A stretch of DNA of 64,000 nucleotides from Ktedonosporobacter rubrisoli (lineage in GTDB: Bacteria > Chloroflexota > Ktedonobacteria > Ktedonobacterales > Ktedonobacteraceae). The notes beneath the pieces were generated by a model. It did not search any database, was not told the DNA's origin, and saw only the letters and a list, made by a program, of their open reading frames with translations. Where the stretch lies: positions 1,922,001-1,986,000 of the forward strand of contig NZ_CP035758.1 in NCBI RefSeq assembly GCF_004208415.1, read 5' to 3'. Each line of letters begins with the position of its first letter. Positions within the stretch are counted from its first letter, which is position 1. Position numbers and translations under genes: made by a program. This document shows positions 52,005-60,672 of this stretch, piece by piece.

Positions 52005-53732
52005 CTACTCAATGATTTCTAGTCTGGCCTGTTTGAAGCGGAACTGACCAGTCCCACACAGAAAAAAACCAATAGTGATATTGGTGCTCTCTTCCTGGAT
52101 ATCCTTGATAATTTCGTATGCTGTCCAGGCGCATGAGCCTTGGAGAGGAGGAGCCGGCCTGCGCATAAAACAGAGACTGTGCTTATGATTGCCGACGCGC
52201 AGCCAGATCTGAGCTCCTCCCACAATTCCTTCAGCTTGTACCAAGGCCGAGAAGCGCAGGCGCTTCCTTCTGTAATAATGGGCAAGGAAGCTCTGAGCTA
52301 AAGTACAGCCTTTGGTATCCCCGGCTTCTTTTGACCTGAGATAGATATATTCCTGCTCAATACCAACCTCATAGGCTTGCTTACTTCCTGTCAATTCCCA
52401 TCCAACCAATTTTGTAGTGAAATCAAGGTTCGTTGGATAGGGAGAAAGAACATTTTGCCCCTGATCATCCTGATCTGTCCGTCTGGCATGAAGAACAAGC
52501 GTTTGCACGGCTGAAGTATCGCGCAGAAAGATGGCTCCATCAAACTCACGCCGCAAAGAGGCCTGACAAAAAAATATTTGCGGCTGATCCTCTCGATACA
52601 AGGCGCCAATAAAGCGAAAGAGACGAGGACCTTCTAACCAGCGGGCGGCAGCTCCCGCAGGATCGACCTGCTGGAAATCCAGCAGCCAGCGAGCAGGCCC
52701 TACCTGATTGAAGAGATATTCATAACTCTGCTCGGGAGGTGGAAGCACACGATGGGCAACTAAGAGGGAGGAACGAGCCAGCGCATCATTGCCTTCAATG
52801 GCATAACAGGTTCCCTGGTAAAAGCTCAAGGCGATGGCGCGGTAGTCAGTCTGATACCACTCGCGCAGGTAGGACCCCATACTTCTAAATGTGGTATTGG
52901 GTAAGCGATATTCTGCGTTGCCAATATGTTCATTATGCGCCCAGACAATGATCTTCGTCTCCGGGCCTGCCTCATCGAGAATACTGGCGAGATTGGTGGC
53001 CATAAAACGATCGCGCGCTGAAGAATCTTCCCCAGAAAACACGCATTCTGCTTGCATGAGAATGCGCAAGCTTTGGCGCACGTGGACAAGAGCTCTTGAA
53101 GAGAGAGCATCGCCAAATTGAGATTCATCCTCGCTCAAACGCGTGTACAGCTTCTGCAGACAGCTCCGGCAGGATCTTTTTTCCTGAGGTGAGAGCTTAA
53201 TCCTCAGGGGAAGTCTGGAGAGCAGAGCAAGGCTGGCCTCTACCTCAGAGAGCTCTTGGGGCAAAAAGGAAGCAACATACGCTTTAACCGCTTCGCTGGC
53301 CAGGGAAAAGCTTTGCATATCCAGGCCAAAGAAGCTGATAATGTTGGAATGTTGTTCGTTATACTGGCGTAACCAGGTAATAACCTCTACAAATTCCTGG
53401 GTCCTGTAGACCCAATACAACTCCTTTACCAAAGTCTGTGGATCTCCTTCTCCGGCCTGAATATAGGTATTGATGCGGCTGCATTGATCCCAGGAAGCCT
53501 CAAGTGCTAAATGAGAGAAACCCATTTCTTCGATCAGGAATTTCAGGAGGCGATGCCTCATCAGCATAAATTCTTTTGTTCCATGCGTAGCTTCTCCTAT
53601 GGCAACAATATGAGCATCACCTATCAGAGCTTTCAATGGGGAAAGATCCGTCAGGTTATCTTGAGGGAGATTACTTTTGAGAGGGAAGACAGCGTTACGA
53701 AGCTCAACAACCGGCTGCGCTATTTCAGACAT
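52005..53732 (-). CDS. erythromycin esterase family protein with C-terminal beta-sandwich domain
   Basis: A 575-residue protein. Residues about 1-410 match the erythromycin esterase (Ere) superfamily: VAIGEATHGTKEF with the conserved Glu and His, and VWAHNEHIGN with a second His. The C-terminal part (about 440-575) is a beta-sandwich with WELTGSKQAYEVG, RLRFSALVQAEG and FLCGTGQFRFKQARLE. I recognise it as a carbohydrate-binding-like add-on seen on regulators and esterases in this group. Whether the substrate is a macrolide is not shown. Many Ere-like proteins have other esterase roles. Confidence 0.85.
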   Translation of the reverse strand: MSEIAQPVVELRNAVFPLKSNLPQDNLTDLSPLKALIGDAHIVAIGEATHGTKEFMLMRHRLLKFLIEEMGFSHLALEASWDQCSRINTYIQAGEGDPQTLVKELYWVYRTQEFVEVITWLRQYNEQHSNIISFFGLDMQSFSLASEAVKAYVASFLPQELSEVEASLALLSRLPLRIKLSPQEKRSCRSCLQKLYTRLSEDESQFGDALSSRALVHVRQSLRILMQAECVFSGEDSSARDRFMATNLASILDEAGPETKIIVWAHNEHIGNAEYRLPNTTFRSMGSYLREWYQTDYRAIALSFYQGTCYAIEGNDALARSSLLVAHRVLPPPEQSYEYLFNQVGPARWLLDFQQVDPAGAAARWLEGPRLFRFIGALYREDQPQIFFCQASLRREFDGAIFLRDTSAVQTLVLHARRTDQDDQGQNVLSPYPTNLDFTTKLVGWELTGSKQAYEVGIEQEYIYLRSKEAGDTKGCTLAQSFLAHYYRRKRLRFSALVQAEGIVGGAQIWLRVGNHKHSLCFMRRPAPPLQGSCAWTAYEIIKDIQEESTNITIGFFLCGTGQFRFKQARLEIIE

Positions 53733-53907
53733 ATATACTCACTCCGCATATATTACAAGTGCAGAAGAATCAATGATGTTCTGAACATTGTATCGCAAAG
53801 AGTGCATACAGGCCACTGTTTACCACTTTTGTCTGCTATACAGGAATAATTAGAGAAAATATCAAGCTTGACCGCCTACACTGGATTGAAAATCTATTTT
53901 GCCATGT

Positions 53908-53940
53908 TGTAACAAAAGTTACTTTATTACGATGTATCGT
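53908..53940 (+). promoter_or_regulatory. candidate ECF-type promoter of the sigma-factor gene
   Basis: TGTAAC (53908-53913) is followed 16 bases later by CGATGTATCGT, with the short inverted repeats GTAAC-AAAA-GTTAC and ACGAT-GT-ATCGT. The GTAAC-N16-CG layout resembles ECF-dependent promoters, which are usually autoregulated. Confidence 0.4.
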
Positions 53941-53973
53941 GTGAGATCTCAACTATTGAATTTAGAGGTACAT

Positions 53974-54504
53974 ATGCAACAGGAGCCTCTGCCATCGCTG
54001 AACGCTAAAGCATATTTGAGCGCGCTCTATCAGCGATACGCACCAGCGCTTTTTGCCTATCTACACCGGCATTGTGGTTCGCTAGAAGATACTGAGGACC
54101 TGCTACTAGAAGTCTTTCTGGCTGCCCTAGAACGCCCACGGTTCGAGGCATTAGGCTTAAGAGAGCAGGAAGCCTGGCTCTGGTGTGTGGCACGCAATAA
54201 AGCAGTAGATTATCATCGCAAACGAGGTCGTCAGGGCATACCTCTTGACCTTGTATCCGAAGAACTATATGCGCAGGAATCTACTACGCCCGAGGTCGTA
54301 TTGCTGCGCCAGGAAGAGCATGCTCTTCTTCAGGCGCATATCCGGCGTTTACCGCTTCCTCAGCAAGAAGTGGTGCGTCTGCGCTTTGCTTATGGATTGC
54401 GCAGTGCCGAAATTGCTGCACAATTGCAAAAAAGCGAGGGTGCAGTACGTGTAATGCTTTCACGAGCGCTCAAAATGTTACGAAAGATCTATGAGAATGG
54501 ATAG
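53974..54504 (+). CDS. ECF-type RNA polymerase sigma factor
   Basis: A 176-residue sigma-70 family protein of ECF size. Region 2 is at about 15-75 (YQRYAPALFAYL, EDLLLEVFLAALE, WLWCVARNKAVDYHRKR). Region 4 is at about 120-172 (LPLPQQEVVRLRFAYGLRSAEI, SEGAVRVMLSRALK). The ATG at 53974 has TTAGAGG 5-11 bases upstream. The frame is open upstream to 53899. It is 17 bases from the next gene, a single-span membrane WD40 protein, which is the likely anti-sigma partner. Confidence 0.9.
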   Translation: MQQEPLPSLNAKAYLSALYQRYAPALFAYLHRHCGSLEDTEDLLLEVFLAALERPRFEALGLREQEAWLWCVARNKAVDYHRKRGRQGIPLDLVSEELYAQESTTPEVVLLRQEEHALLQAHIRRLPLPQQEVVRLRFAYGLRSAEIAAQLQKSEGAVRVMLSRALKMLRKIYENG

Positions 54505-54521
54505 GAGGAGAGTAATAGAGC

Positions 54522-56063
54522 ATGTCAGAGCAATATGATCCTTTCGAGCCTTCTCGTCTAGATGAGTCAGTAGAACAACTCTCTTCCATTGACCACGCTC
54601 ACAGTGAATTTTCTCAGCAAAAGCTGAGCGATCCTGGTACGCGCCTCATTCGGGACCTGCAGAGCTTGTATGGTTCTGAGTATAGGAGCTATCAGCAAGC
54701 CATGCGCCGGGTTGAAAATCGCCTGCTAGAGCACTACAGCGCGCGGAAAGAGCAGAGCCCGACACTGGTTCCCTCACCTTCAGCAACCCGGCTCTTTGTA
54801 GAGAAAAGAGCCCGGCCAGAAAGAAAAGTGAGCATGGAAGATAAACATTCTTTATCGCCTATGATACCAAAGGCTAGGCGATCAGTTGGTATTCTGGTTG
54901 CCATAGCAGCCCTGGTCATTCTTATAGGGGGCTTGTTTCTTGTGCAAAACTATCGCCAGCAACAGTTAACAAGGGAGGGATCGGGAAGGGAATCAGTAGT
55001 AACGGCTACGCCGCCAAAAGCTACGCCAGCTTCAAGGAAGGTAAGCAACATTGGGAAGACGCTCTATACCTCGGTCGGCAATAAGGTGGGCTTCAATGGG
55101 CTGGCCTGGTCGCCGGATAGTACGCGCGTAGCCTCTTCGACGATTGAGGGTGCGCAGATCTGGGATGCCACGAGCGGGAAGCATCTTGTGAATGTGCAAT
55201 TTGACAATCCTGAAGCTTTCCCAAATGGGCTGGCTTGGTCGCCAGATAGCCAGCTTCTTGCCATTGCCAGCAGCCAGGCGCTGTTCATAGTCAACGGCCA
55301 GACAGGGGCTATAGTGCAAACGCTTCAGGCGCAGGGAACAGGGATTGCATATCAGGGAGGTAGCAAAATCTACCATACATCTTTGCGGCCCACGGGCAGT
55401 GGAGAGGGCTTCAGAAGCGTTGCCTGGTCGCATGATGGTAACTTCATTGCGGCCTCAGTCAGTGCAGGGAGCGGTGGCTATATTGAGATTTTGAACGCAA
55501 AGACCTTCGAGCTCGCCTATACCTTTAATCTTAATAACAATTACGTTCCGACTACTCTGGCCTGGTCTGGCGATGGTCGTTACCTGGCTGCCAATGTTTT
55601 CAGTTCAGAGCCAGGGAATCAGACGGTTTCTCAGAATAAGCAGGTCATGATCTGGGCCTGGAATATTCCCGCACGTCAGATCGTGTTTCAAAAACCTGGT
55701 GGTACAGGTTCGGATAGTCCGCTGGAGTTTCAGCCTGCCAGCCATAACCTGGCTTTTGTTTCGGCCATACAAACATCTTCAATCGAAGTCTGGAATGTGG
55801 GAACCGCGAAACTTGTCACACAGTATAAAGCAGCGAGCTCCGGGCCCTTAGCCTGGTCGCCAGATGGCCAGTGGCTGGCATATGCGCAAAGTTCACAGGT
55901 GAAGATCCTAGATAGCAAGAGCGGCCAGACGCTCTATACCTATGAAGGTCATAAAGCGAACGTGTGCCAGTTAGCCTGGTCTCCCAACGGAAACTATATA
56001 GTTTCGGGTGAAGGGCAAACAGAGGCCAAGGAAATGGTCGCGAAAGTATGGACAGCTGGCTAA
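54522..56063 (+). CDS. membrane-anchored WD40 protein, putative anti-sigma factor
   Basis: A 513-residue protein with a cytoplasmic, charged N-terminus (1-119), one membrane helix (about 122-142) and an extracytoplasmic beta-propeller (about 165-513, repeated blades such as LAWSPDSTRVASST and LAWSPDGQWLAYAQ). The cytoplasmic part has a helical segment (RLIRDLQSLYGSEYRSYQQA) that could grip the sigma factor encoded immediately upstream (17-bp gap). It has no zinc anti-sigma motif. The topology fits a sensor that passes an envelope signal to the ECF factor (inference). Confidence 0.8.
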   Translation: MSEQYDPFEPSRLDESVEQLSSIDHAHSEFSQQKLSDPGTRLIRDLQSLYGSEYRSYQQAMRRVENRLLEHYSARKEQSPTLVPSPSATRLFVEKRARPERKVSMEDKHSLSPMIPKARRSVGILVAIAALVILIGGLFLVQNYRQQQLTREGSGRESVVTATPPKATPASRKVSNIGKTLYTSVGNKVGFNGLAWSPDSTRVASSTIEGAQIWDATSGKHLVNVQFDNPEAFPNGLAWSPDSQLLAIASSQALFIVNGQTGAIVQTLQAQGTGIAYQGGSKIYHTSLRPTGSGEGFRSVAWSHDGNFIAASVSAGSGGYIEILNAKTFELAYTFNLNNNYVPTTLAWSGDGRYLAANVFSSEPGNQTVSQNKQVMIWAWNIPARQIVFQKPGGTGSDSPLEFQPASHNLAFVSAIQTSSIEVWNVGTAKLVTQYKAASSGPLAWSPDGQWLAYAQSSQVKILDSKSGQTLYTYEGHKANVCQLAWSPNGNYIVSGEGQTEAKEMVAKVWTAG

Positions 56064-57141
56064 GGGGCAATGGTTGAGCGTAAACCACGTATATAGCATG
56101 GTAAGCTCCCTAAGTTTTGAGTGGAGGAATGAGGTCTTTCGCTATCCCATGTTGGAGAAGTGGAAGGCCTCGGAATGATTGTTGAGTTGACCACAAATTA
56201 TTTTACCTCAGGGCTGCTTTCATCCTTGCCCACTTTCTTCTTCTGCTTGCGGACCCGTAGATGTGCGCGTCTCGTGCACAGCGCCGTTGTGTTCGATGGT
56301 TCGACTGATCTTGAGGCCTGGATCGCTGGAGAGACCAATGGCGATAATCTTTCTTGCCTTGATGCCGATCATCTCAGGAGAAATCTGCCTGGCCCCGAAT
56401 TTCAAGCATGCGTGCGCGATATGGAGAGAGGGAGACAATATCATCCACAACGAAGGCTGCGTGCCCATTTTTCACGATGTTGCGGTACTTTAAAGATGTG
56501 GGCAGTGCTCGCCCAACGATATCGATGCTATCGAAATGAATCTGCAAAAGATAGTATTATTGGATAATTTTCGCGCTGCTTGAAAATGCATGAATAGTAT
56601 TATTATTGCATACAAAATTGGCATTTGATAGAATAATTGCTTATCTCTGCTTACATACTTCTTATGGACGTATCTTCTTCTGCAAAGCAAGCTGTTAGTA
56701 CATTTGGCATAGCCAAAATTTCTTCTTTTGTCTTTTACCAGAAGGTAAGATTACTACATAAACTGATTCTAGAACGCCCTGAGCGTGACACGTAGGTGTT
56801 AGCTTCCCTGCTTGAAGAGTGCTTGTTATGAATCGTACCCCTACAAGAATCTAATACTTTTAACTTAAAGCAAAAATTTATCTGTTTTTTAATAGATTTT
56901 TAACATCTGTCACTTGTTTATTGCTGAGAAATTGCGTATAAATTAATCCGTACCTCCTGGCTTTACTGCATGTTCCTATTAAAAAATTAATAAGAGGACT
57001 TTTCTATACCTCGAAACAACCGTGCAGTTTTAACAGTCTGGGCTCGTAAAACATGTCATGGAGGAGCAAGGAAGCAATTACCTTTTCTCTTGAAAGCTGG
57101 AGAACAGGGAAAATATGGATTTATATTAAGAGAGGCAAGAT
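56064..57141. other. long gap with a PPOX pseudogene
   Basis: About 1.08 kb. The reverse strand at 56220-56535 holds a frameshifted PPOX gene fragment. The remainder is AT-rich, with the promoter region and leader of the APC permease. No intact gene is seen. Confidence 0.6.
56220..56535 (-). pseudogene. frameshifted PPOX class F420-dependent oxidoreductase fragment
   Basis: In one reverse frame the text from 56535 reads FDSIDIVGRALPTSLKYRN, VKNGHAAFVVDDIVSLSPYR and ARMLEIRGQADFS, and then a stop at 56374-56376. In the neighbouring frame it goes on with MIGIKARKIIAIGLSSD to a stop at 56220. These are consecutive segments of the PPOX family that has a SRKYRNV...AFVVDD pattern and an IRIRPRRIV-type strand. 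The N-terminal third is missing. One indel near 56375 explains the break. It is unrelated to the intact 42629 gene beyond the superfamily. Confidence 0.7.
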
Positions 57142-58641
57142 ATGGCTCTACCTTCACCCGACAAACCTCGACGCGCGCCATTACCATCGGAACACTATAT
57201 TCCTCAGACGATGCCGCGAGTTCTCACTAAGTGGGATTTACTGGCTTTCTACACTCCCATGATGTTTCTTATCACCAATGCCGTACTCTCGGCCAGCGGG
57301 GGAGTAGTGGGATTGACCTATACTATTGTGGGAGCTGTACTATTTTTTGTCCCGTGTGTTATTGCAACCAGACAGCTTGTTACGATGTTCCCGCATGAAG
57401 GATCGCTCTACAATTGGACGTACCACGCGCTTGGTAGTGGAGCTAGCTTCTTTGTTGGACTGTGCTACTGGCTCAGCTGCGTCCTCGCCCCGGTCACCTC
57501 TGGAAACGTAATGGTCACTATTCTGCAAGGCATCAATCCCCGCTGGCTGACCGAGCCCTGGCAGCAAGGAACGCTGATGATCCTCATCCTTATGTTTGGG
57601 GCTTTTCTTGCCACGCAGAGGCTGCGCGCTTTGCAACTGCTCATCAGAGCGGGAGCCATTATGACCGTATGCGCGGCCTTGCTAGTAACCTTATCGGCAA
57701 TAGTGTGGCTCATCTCGGGGCATCATGCCATGACAGACTTTTTCAAAGCTGGAGATTGGGCAATTACGCCCGATAACTTTGCCCTCTTTGGAATTGTTAC
57801 GCTCAACTTCATTGGGGCCAGTGGACCGGTCACCATGGCAGGCGAGGTGCGCGAGAGCCAGGACAAGAAAAAAGAGATAGTGCGCCATCTCTCCTGGGGC
57901 TCGGTGCTTACATTTGCCAACTATTTTCTCGTTACCCTTGCCGTTCTGATCATTCGAGGCACAAATCTCAGTCAGGATGCTAATCAATCGTTTGTCGTGG
58001 TTGGCGTGGTTGATATGACTCTCGGCAAGCTATTGGGAAGTGTAACGACTGTCTGTGTCTTGATGTTTTGCATCATGGCGAGCATTTTATACGCGCTCAT
58101 CTCATCGCGGCTCCTGTTAGTTGCCAGCATCGACCAGCGCCTGCCTAAAAGTCTGGCCCAGCTCAATAAGAACCGCGCACCAGCAGTCGCCATATGGTTT
58201 CATACCTTGATGGCCTCTATTCTGGTTGTGGTCATCTTTATTGTAGGGCCGAGCGTCATTGCCGGTAATAAGACGTTGCTAGCTACGCAGATCCAGACCG
58301 TCGTCTCTGCTGCCCTGACCGCCATCTGGACGCTCGCGACCATCTTTTACTTTATAAATCTCTTTTTCCTCTGGTACAAAGATCGTAAGTTCTTTAATGC
58401 TCAGCGCATATTTCCCCGCATAGTATTGTGGACCAGCATTATCGTGGGCACTGTGACCTGTATATTGACGCTTATCAGTATATTTGTTTATCCCTGGCTC
58501 CCTGCGCAGGTAATGAACGATGTTACCTGGAAGATATCAGTTACCCTGATAACCCTTTTCTGCCTGATTGCTGCCTTGATAGTCAGCCCGATAGCCGCCA
58601 GCCAGGCTGATTGGGAAGCCTTAACTACATCTAACACGTAA
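57142..58641 (+). CDS. APC superfamily amino acid/amine permease
   Basis: A 499-residue transporter with about 12 helices. The first helix follows MPRVLTKWDLLAFYTPMMFLI, and the loop after helix 2 carries TMFPHEGSLYNWTYHALG. The ATG at 57142 follows AGAGAGGC. A second APC permease (58997) and a copper amine oxidase (60673) follow on the same strand, so import of amines or amino acids is likely. The gene is preceded by a long AT-rich leader region. Confidence 0.88.
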   Translation: MALPSPDKPRRAPLPSEHYIPQTMPRVLTKWDLLAFYTPMMFLITNAVLSASGGVVGLTYTIVGAVLFFVPCVIATRQLVTMFPHEGSLYNWTYHALGSGASFFVGLCYWLSCVLAPVTSGNVMVTILQGINPRWLTEPWQQGTLMILILMFGAFLATQRLRALQLLIRAGAIMTVCAALLVTLSAIVWLISGHHAMTDFFKAGDWAITPDNFALFGIVTLNFIGASGPVTMAGEVRESQDKKKEIVRHLSWGSVLTFANYFLVTLAVLIIRGTNLSQDANQSFVVVGVVDMTLGKLLGSVTTVCVLMFCIMASILYALISSRLLLVASIDQRLPKSLAQLNKNRAPAVAIWFHTLMASILVVVIFIVGPSVIAGNKTLLATQIQTVVSAALTAIWTLATIFYFINLFFLWYKDRKFFNAQRIFPRIVLWTSIIVGTVTCILTLISIFVYPWLPAQVMNDVTWKISVTLITLFCLIAALIVSPIAASQADWEALTTSNT

Positions 58642-58996
58642 TCTGGACCTGTTGAGGCTAGTAGGGAGATTCTGAGCAGAAGAGTACTTGAAAATAGCTA
58701 AAACATCTTTTATCATGCTTTCGGAGGATATAACAGAAGAGCAAAAAATTTTGCAAGTTTTATTAGCTGTTCTTATCACACTCGAATTTTGTTTTTATAA
58801 TTTATTCGGTTATGGTGCTCTTTTTGCTGGGAGGTATGGATGCGAGAAACGGCATAAAGCTAGAAGGGTAACCGTAAAATCGGAAGTTTGGATAAGGCGG
58901 CGAAACGGAAGCAGGAGAAGGATCTGGAATAGAGAACCCCTTTGGTACATGTATAATGTTCAACCCACTCTTGAATATTAAGAGTAAGGAGGTTTC
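58642..58996. other. gap between the two APC permeases
   Basis: About 355 bp. A short hairpin ACTCTT-AAGAGT (near 58967-58985) lies just before the ribosome binding site of the next gene. The rest shows purine-rich segments that I could not assign to a known RNA. Confidence 0.4.
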
Positions 58997-60502
58997 ATGT
59001 CTACAGAGCAAATCACACCAACGGCTGCTCCCGCCCAACGGCTGGGACGCCCTATTCTCTCAACCTGGGAAGCAATTGCGCAATCCCTGGCGATCGGACC
59101 CATTTTTAGCGTCGCCTTTGTGGCCACGCTCGTTATCGGTGCCGCAGGTATTTCCACGCCGATTTCCTTTCTGCTCGCGGCGATAGGAATGCTCAGCGTG
59201 GGCTGGATGATCACCCTCTATGCCCGGCGCTATGCGGGGGCGGGAGCCATTTACGACTATCTGCGCCGCATATCACCAGTAATAGGTATAGTGGCTGCCT
59301 GCCTCTATTTTACGGGCATTTTGGTCTTGGCTGGAATAGGAGGCTATCCGGCGATTGGCCTGCTCACTTCGACGCTATTCCATACAGCCTTCGGGCTCTC
59401 CTTGCCCTGGTGGATTTACGCAATAATCGCTATCTGTGGCATATTTCTCTTAAACCACTTTGGGATCAGGATCACGACGCGCGTACAACTTGTACTCACA
59501 GGACTTTCGACTCTTCCGTTATTATTCCTGGCCCTTGTCATCATTGTTAAGGGAGGAGATGCTGGCAACTCCCTGGAGATGTTCAATCCGGCACATGCCT
59601 CAGTTTCTGGGTTGTTCCAGGGCATTCTCTTTGCCATCACCATGTTTATTGGCTTTGAGGCCTCTGCCTCGCTGGGTGAGGAGACGGCGGACCCGCGCCG
59701 CTCGATTCCGCGCGCCATTGCTGGCACAGTCATTATCGCTGCTGTATTCTATTTAATTATCACCTATGCTTCGGGCATCGGCTTTGGCCTGGCTCATGCC
59801 GATCAGTGGGCCAAAGATGGCTCACCGCTCGATACTCTGGGTACGCGCTATGTCGGTCCCTGGCTGGCTGTTTTGATAGATATCGCAGTAGTAATCGATG
59901 TTATCGTCTCAGTGAGCGCCTTTACCGCGACCACAGCGCGCGGCATCTTTGCGCTCGCTCGTCATGGCTTCTTGCCTCAAGTGATGGCGCGCACAACGAA
60001 TTTTCGCACAAGGCCAGATACGCCCCTGGGCGGCAACCTGTTTGTCTTTTCCTGTGCCGTAATCGTGACAATCTTCCTTGCCATCATTGGCGCGGACCCC
60101 ATGACCGCTTTTAACATCTTTGCCTCCTGGGGAACGATTCTGATTACCACCATCTATCTTGTGCTTGTATTGTGTGCGGTAACTATTTTGCGCGAGGAGC
60201 CGAAGAAATGGTGGCGCTGGATTATTTTCGTCATCGCTCTGATAGCCCCTGTGCTTGGCTTGTATGGAAGCGTTATCCCCTTCCCGCAGTGGCCTAACAA
60301 TATCGCCCCTTTCGGCTCCCTGGCTGTAATCGTCATTGCTGCAATCTGGGCCTTCGTCGTGCGTAGCAATAAGCCCGAACTGCTTGCAGAAGCTTCTAAG
60401 GCGCACGTCTGGGAAGATGAGCCGATTAGCGTTGTGGCGGCTGAGGGAGGCACGATACCTGAGGAAGATGAAGAGGCCTCTGCGCAGCCCGCCCAGGAAT
60501 AG
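58997..60502 (+). CDS. APC superfamily amino acid/amine permease
   Basis: A 501-residue permease with about 12 helices, a short polar N-terminus and an acidic C-tail. Loop 2-3 reads YARRYAGAGAIYDYLRR. GFEASASLGEETADPRRSIPRAI is the conserved APC segment between helices 6 and 7. TAAGGAGG lies 6 bases before the ATG. It shares only family-level similarity with the permease at 57142. It precedes the copper amine oxidase by 170 bp, with a hairpin between them. Confidence 0.92.
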   Translation: MSTEQITPTAAPAQRLGRPILSTWEAIAQSLAIGPIFSVAFVATLVIGAAGISTPISFLLAAIGMLSVGWMITLYARRYAGAGAIYDYLRRISPVIGIVAACLYFTGILVLAGIGGYPAIGLLTSTLFHTAFGLSLPWWIYAIIAICGIFLLNHFGIRITTRVQLVLTGLSTLPLLFLALVIIVKGGDAGNSLEMFNPAHASVSGLFQGILFAITMFIGFEASASLGEETADPRRSIPRAIAGTVIIAAVFYLIITYASGIGFGLAHADQWAKDGSPLDTLGTRYVGPWLAVLIDIAVVIDVIVSVSAFTATTARGIFALARHGFLPQVMARTTNFRTRPDTPLGGNLFVFSCAVIVTIFLAIIGADPMTAFNIFASWGTILITTIYLVLVLCAVTILREEPKKWWRWIIFVIALIAPVLGLYGSVIPFPQWPNNIAPFGSLAVIVIAAIWAFVVRSNKPELLAEASKAHVWEDEPISVVAAEGGTIPEEDEEASAQPAQE

Positions 60503-60622
60503 GCCGCTCACCGCTGCTTGCGCCCTCAGGGATGCGCTGAGTCAGGTAGCGCAAGAGAATATATAGTATATTGAAGATATTCGTAGTTTGTCTCAGGTCT
60601 CGTGGGCATGTTAGTTCTTGTT

Positions 60623-60653
60623 GAGGAGCTACTCAGAGGAGAGTAGCCTCCTC
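60623..60653 (+). terminator. hairpin between the permease and amine oxidase genes
   Basis: GAGGAGCTACTC (60623-60634) pairs with GAGTAGCCTCCTC (60641-60653), 12 bp with one bulged C, and is followed by TTT. It lies 20 bp before the amine oxidase start, so it may terminate the permease transcript or act as an attenuator. Confidence 0.5.
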
Positions 60654-60672
60654 TTTCTAGAAAGGCGTATTT

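Noticed and set aside
58800..58950. Glycine- or guanidine-type riboswitch before the second APC permease
   Set aside because: Purine-rich strings such as GGCGGCGAAACGG drew attention, but the conserved cores and stems of those classes are not present.
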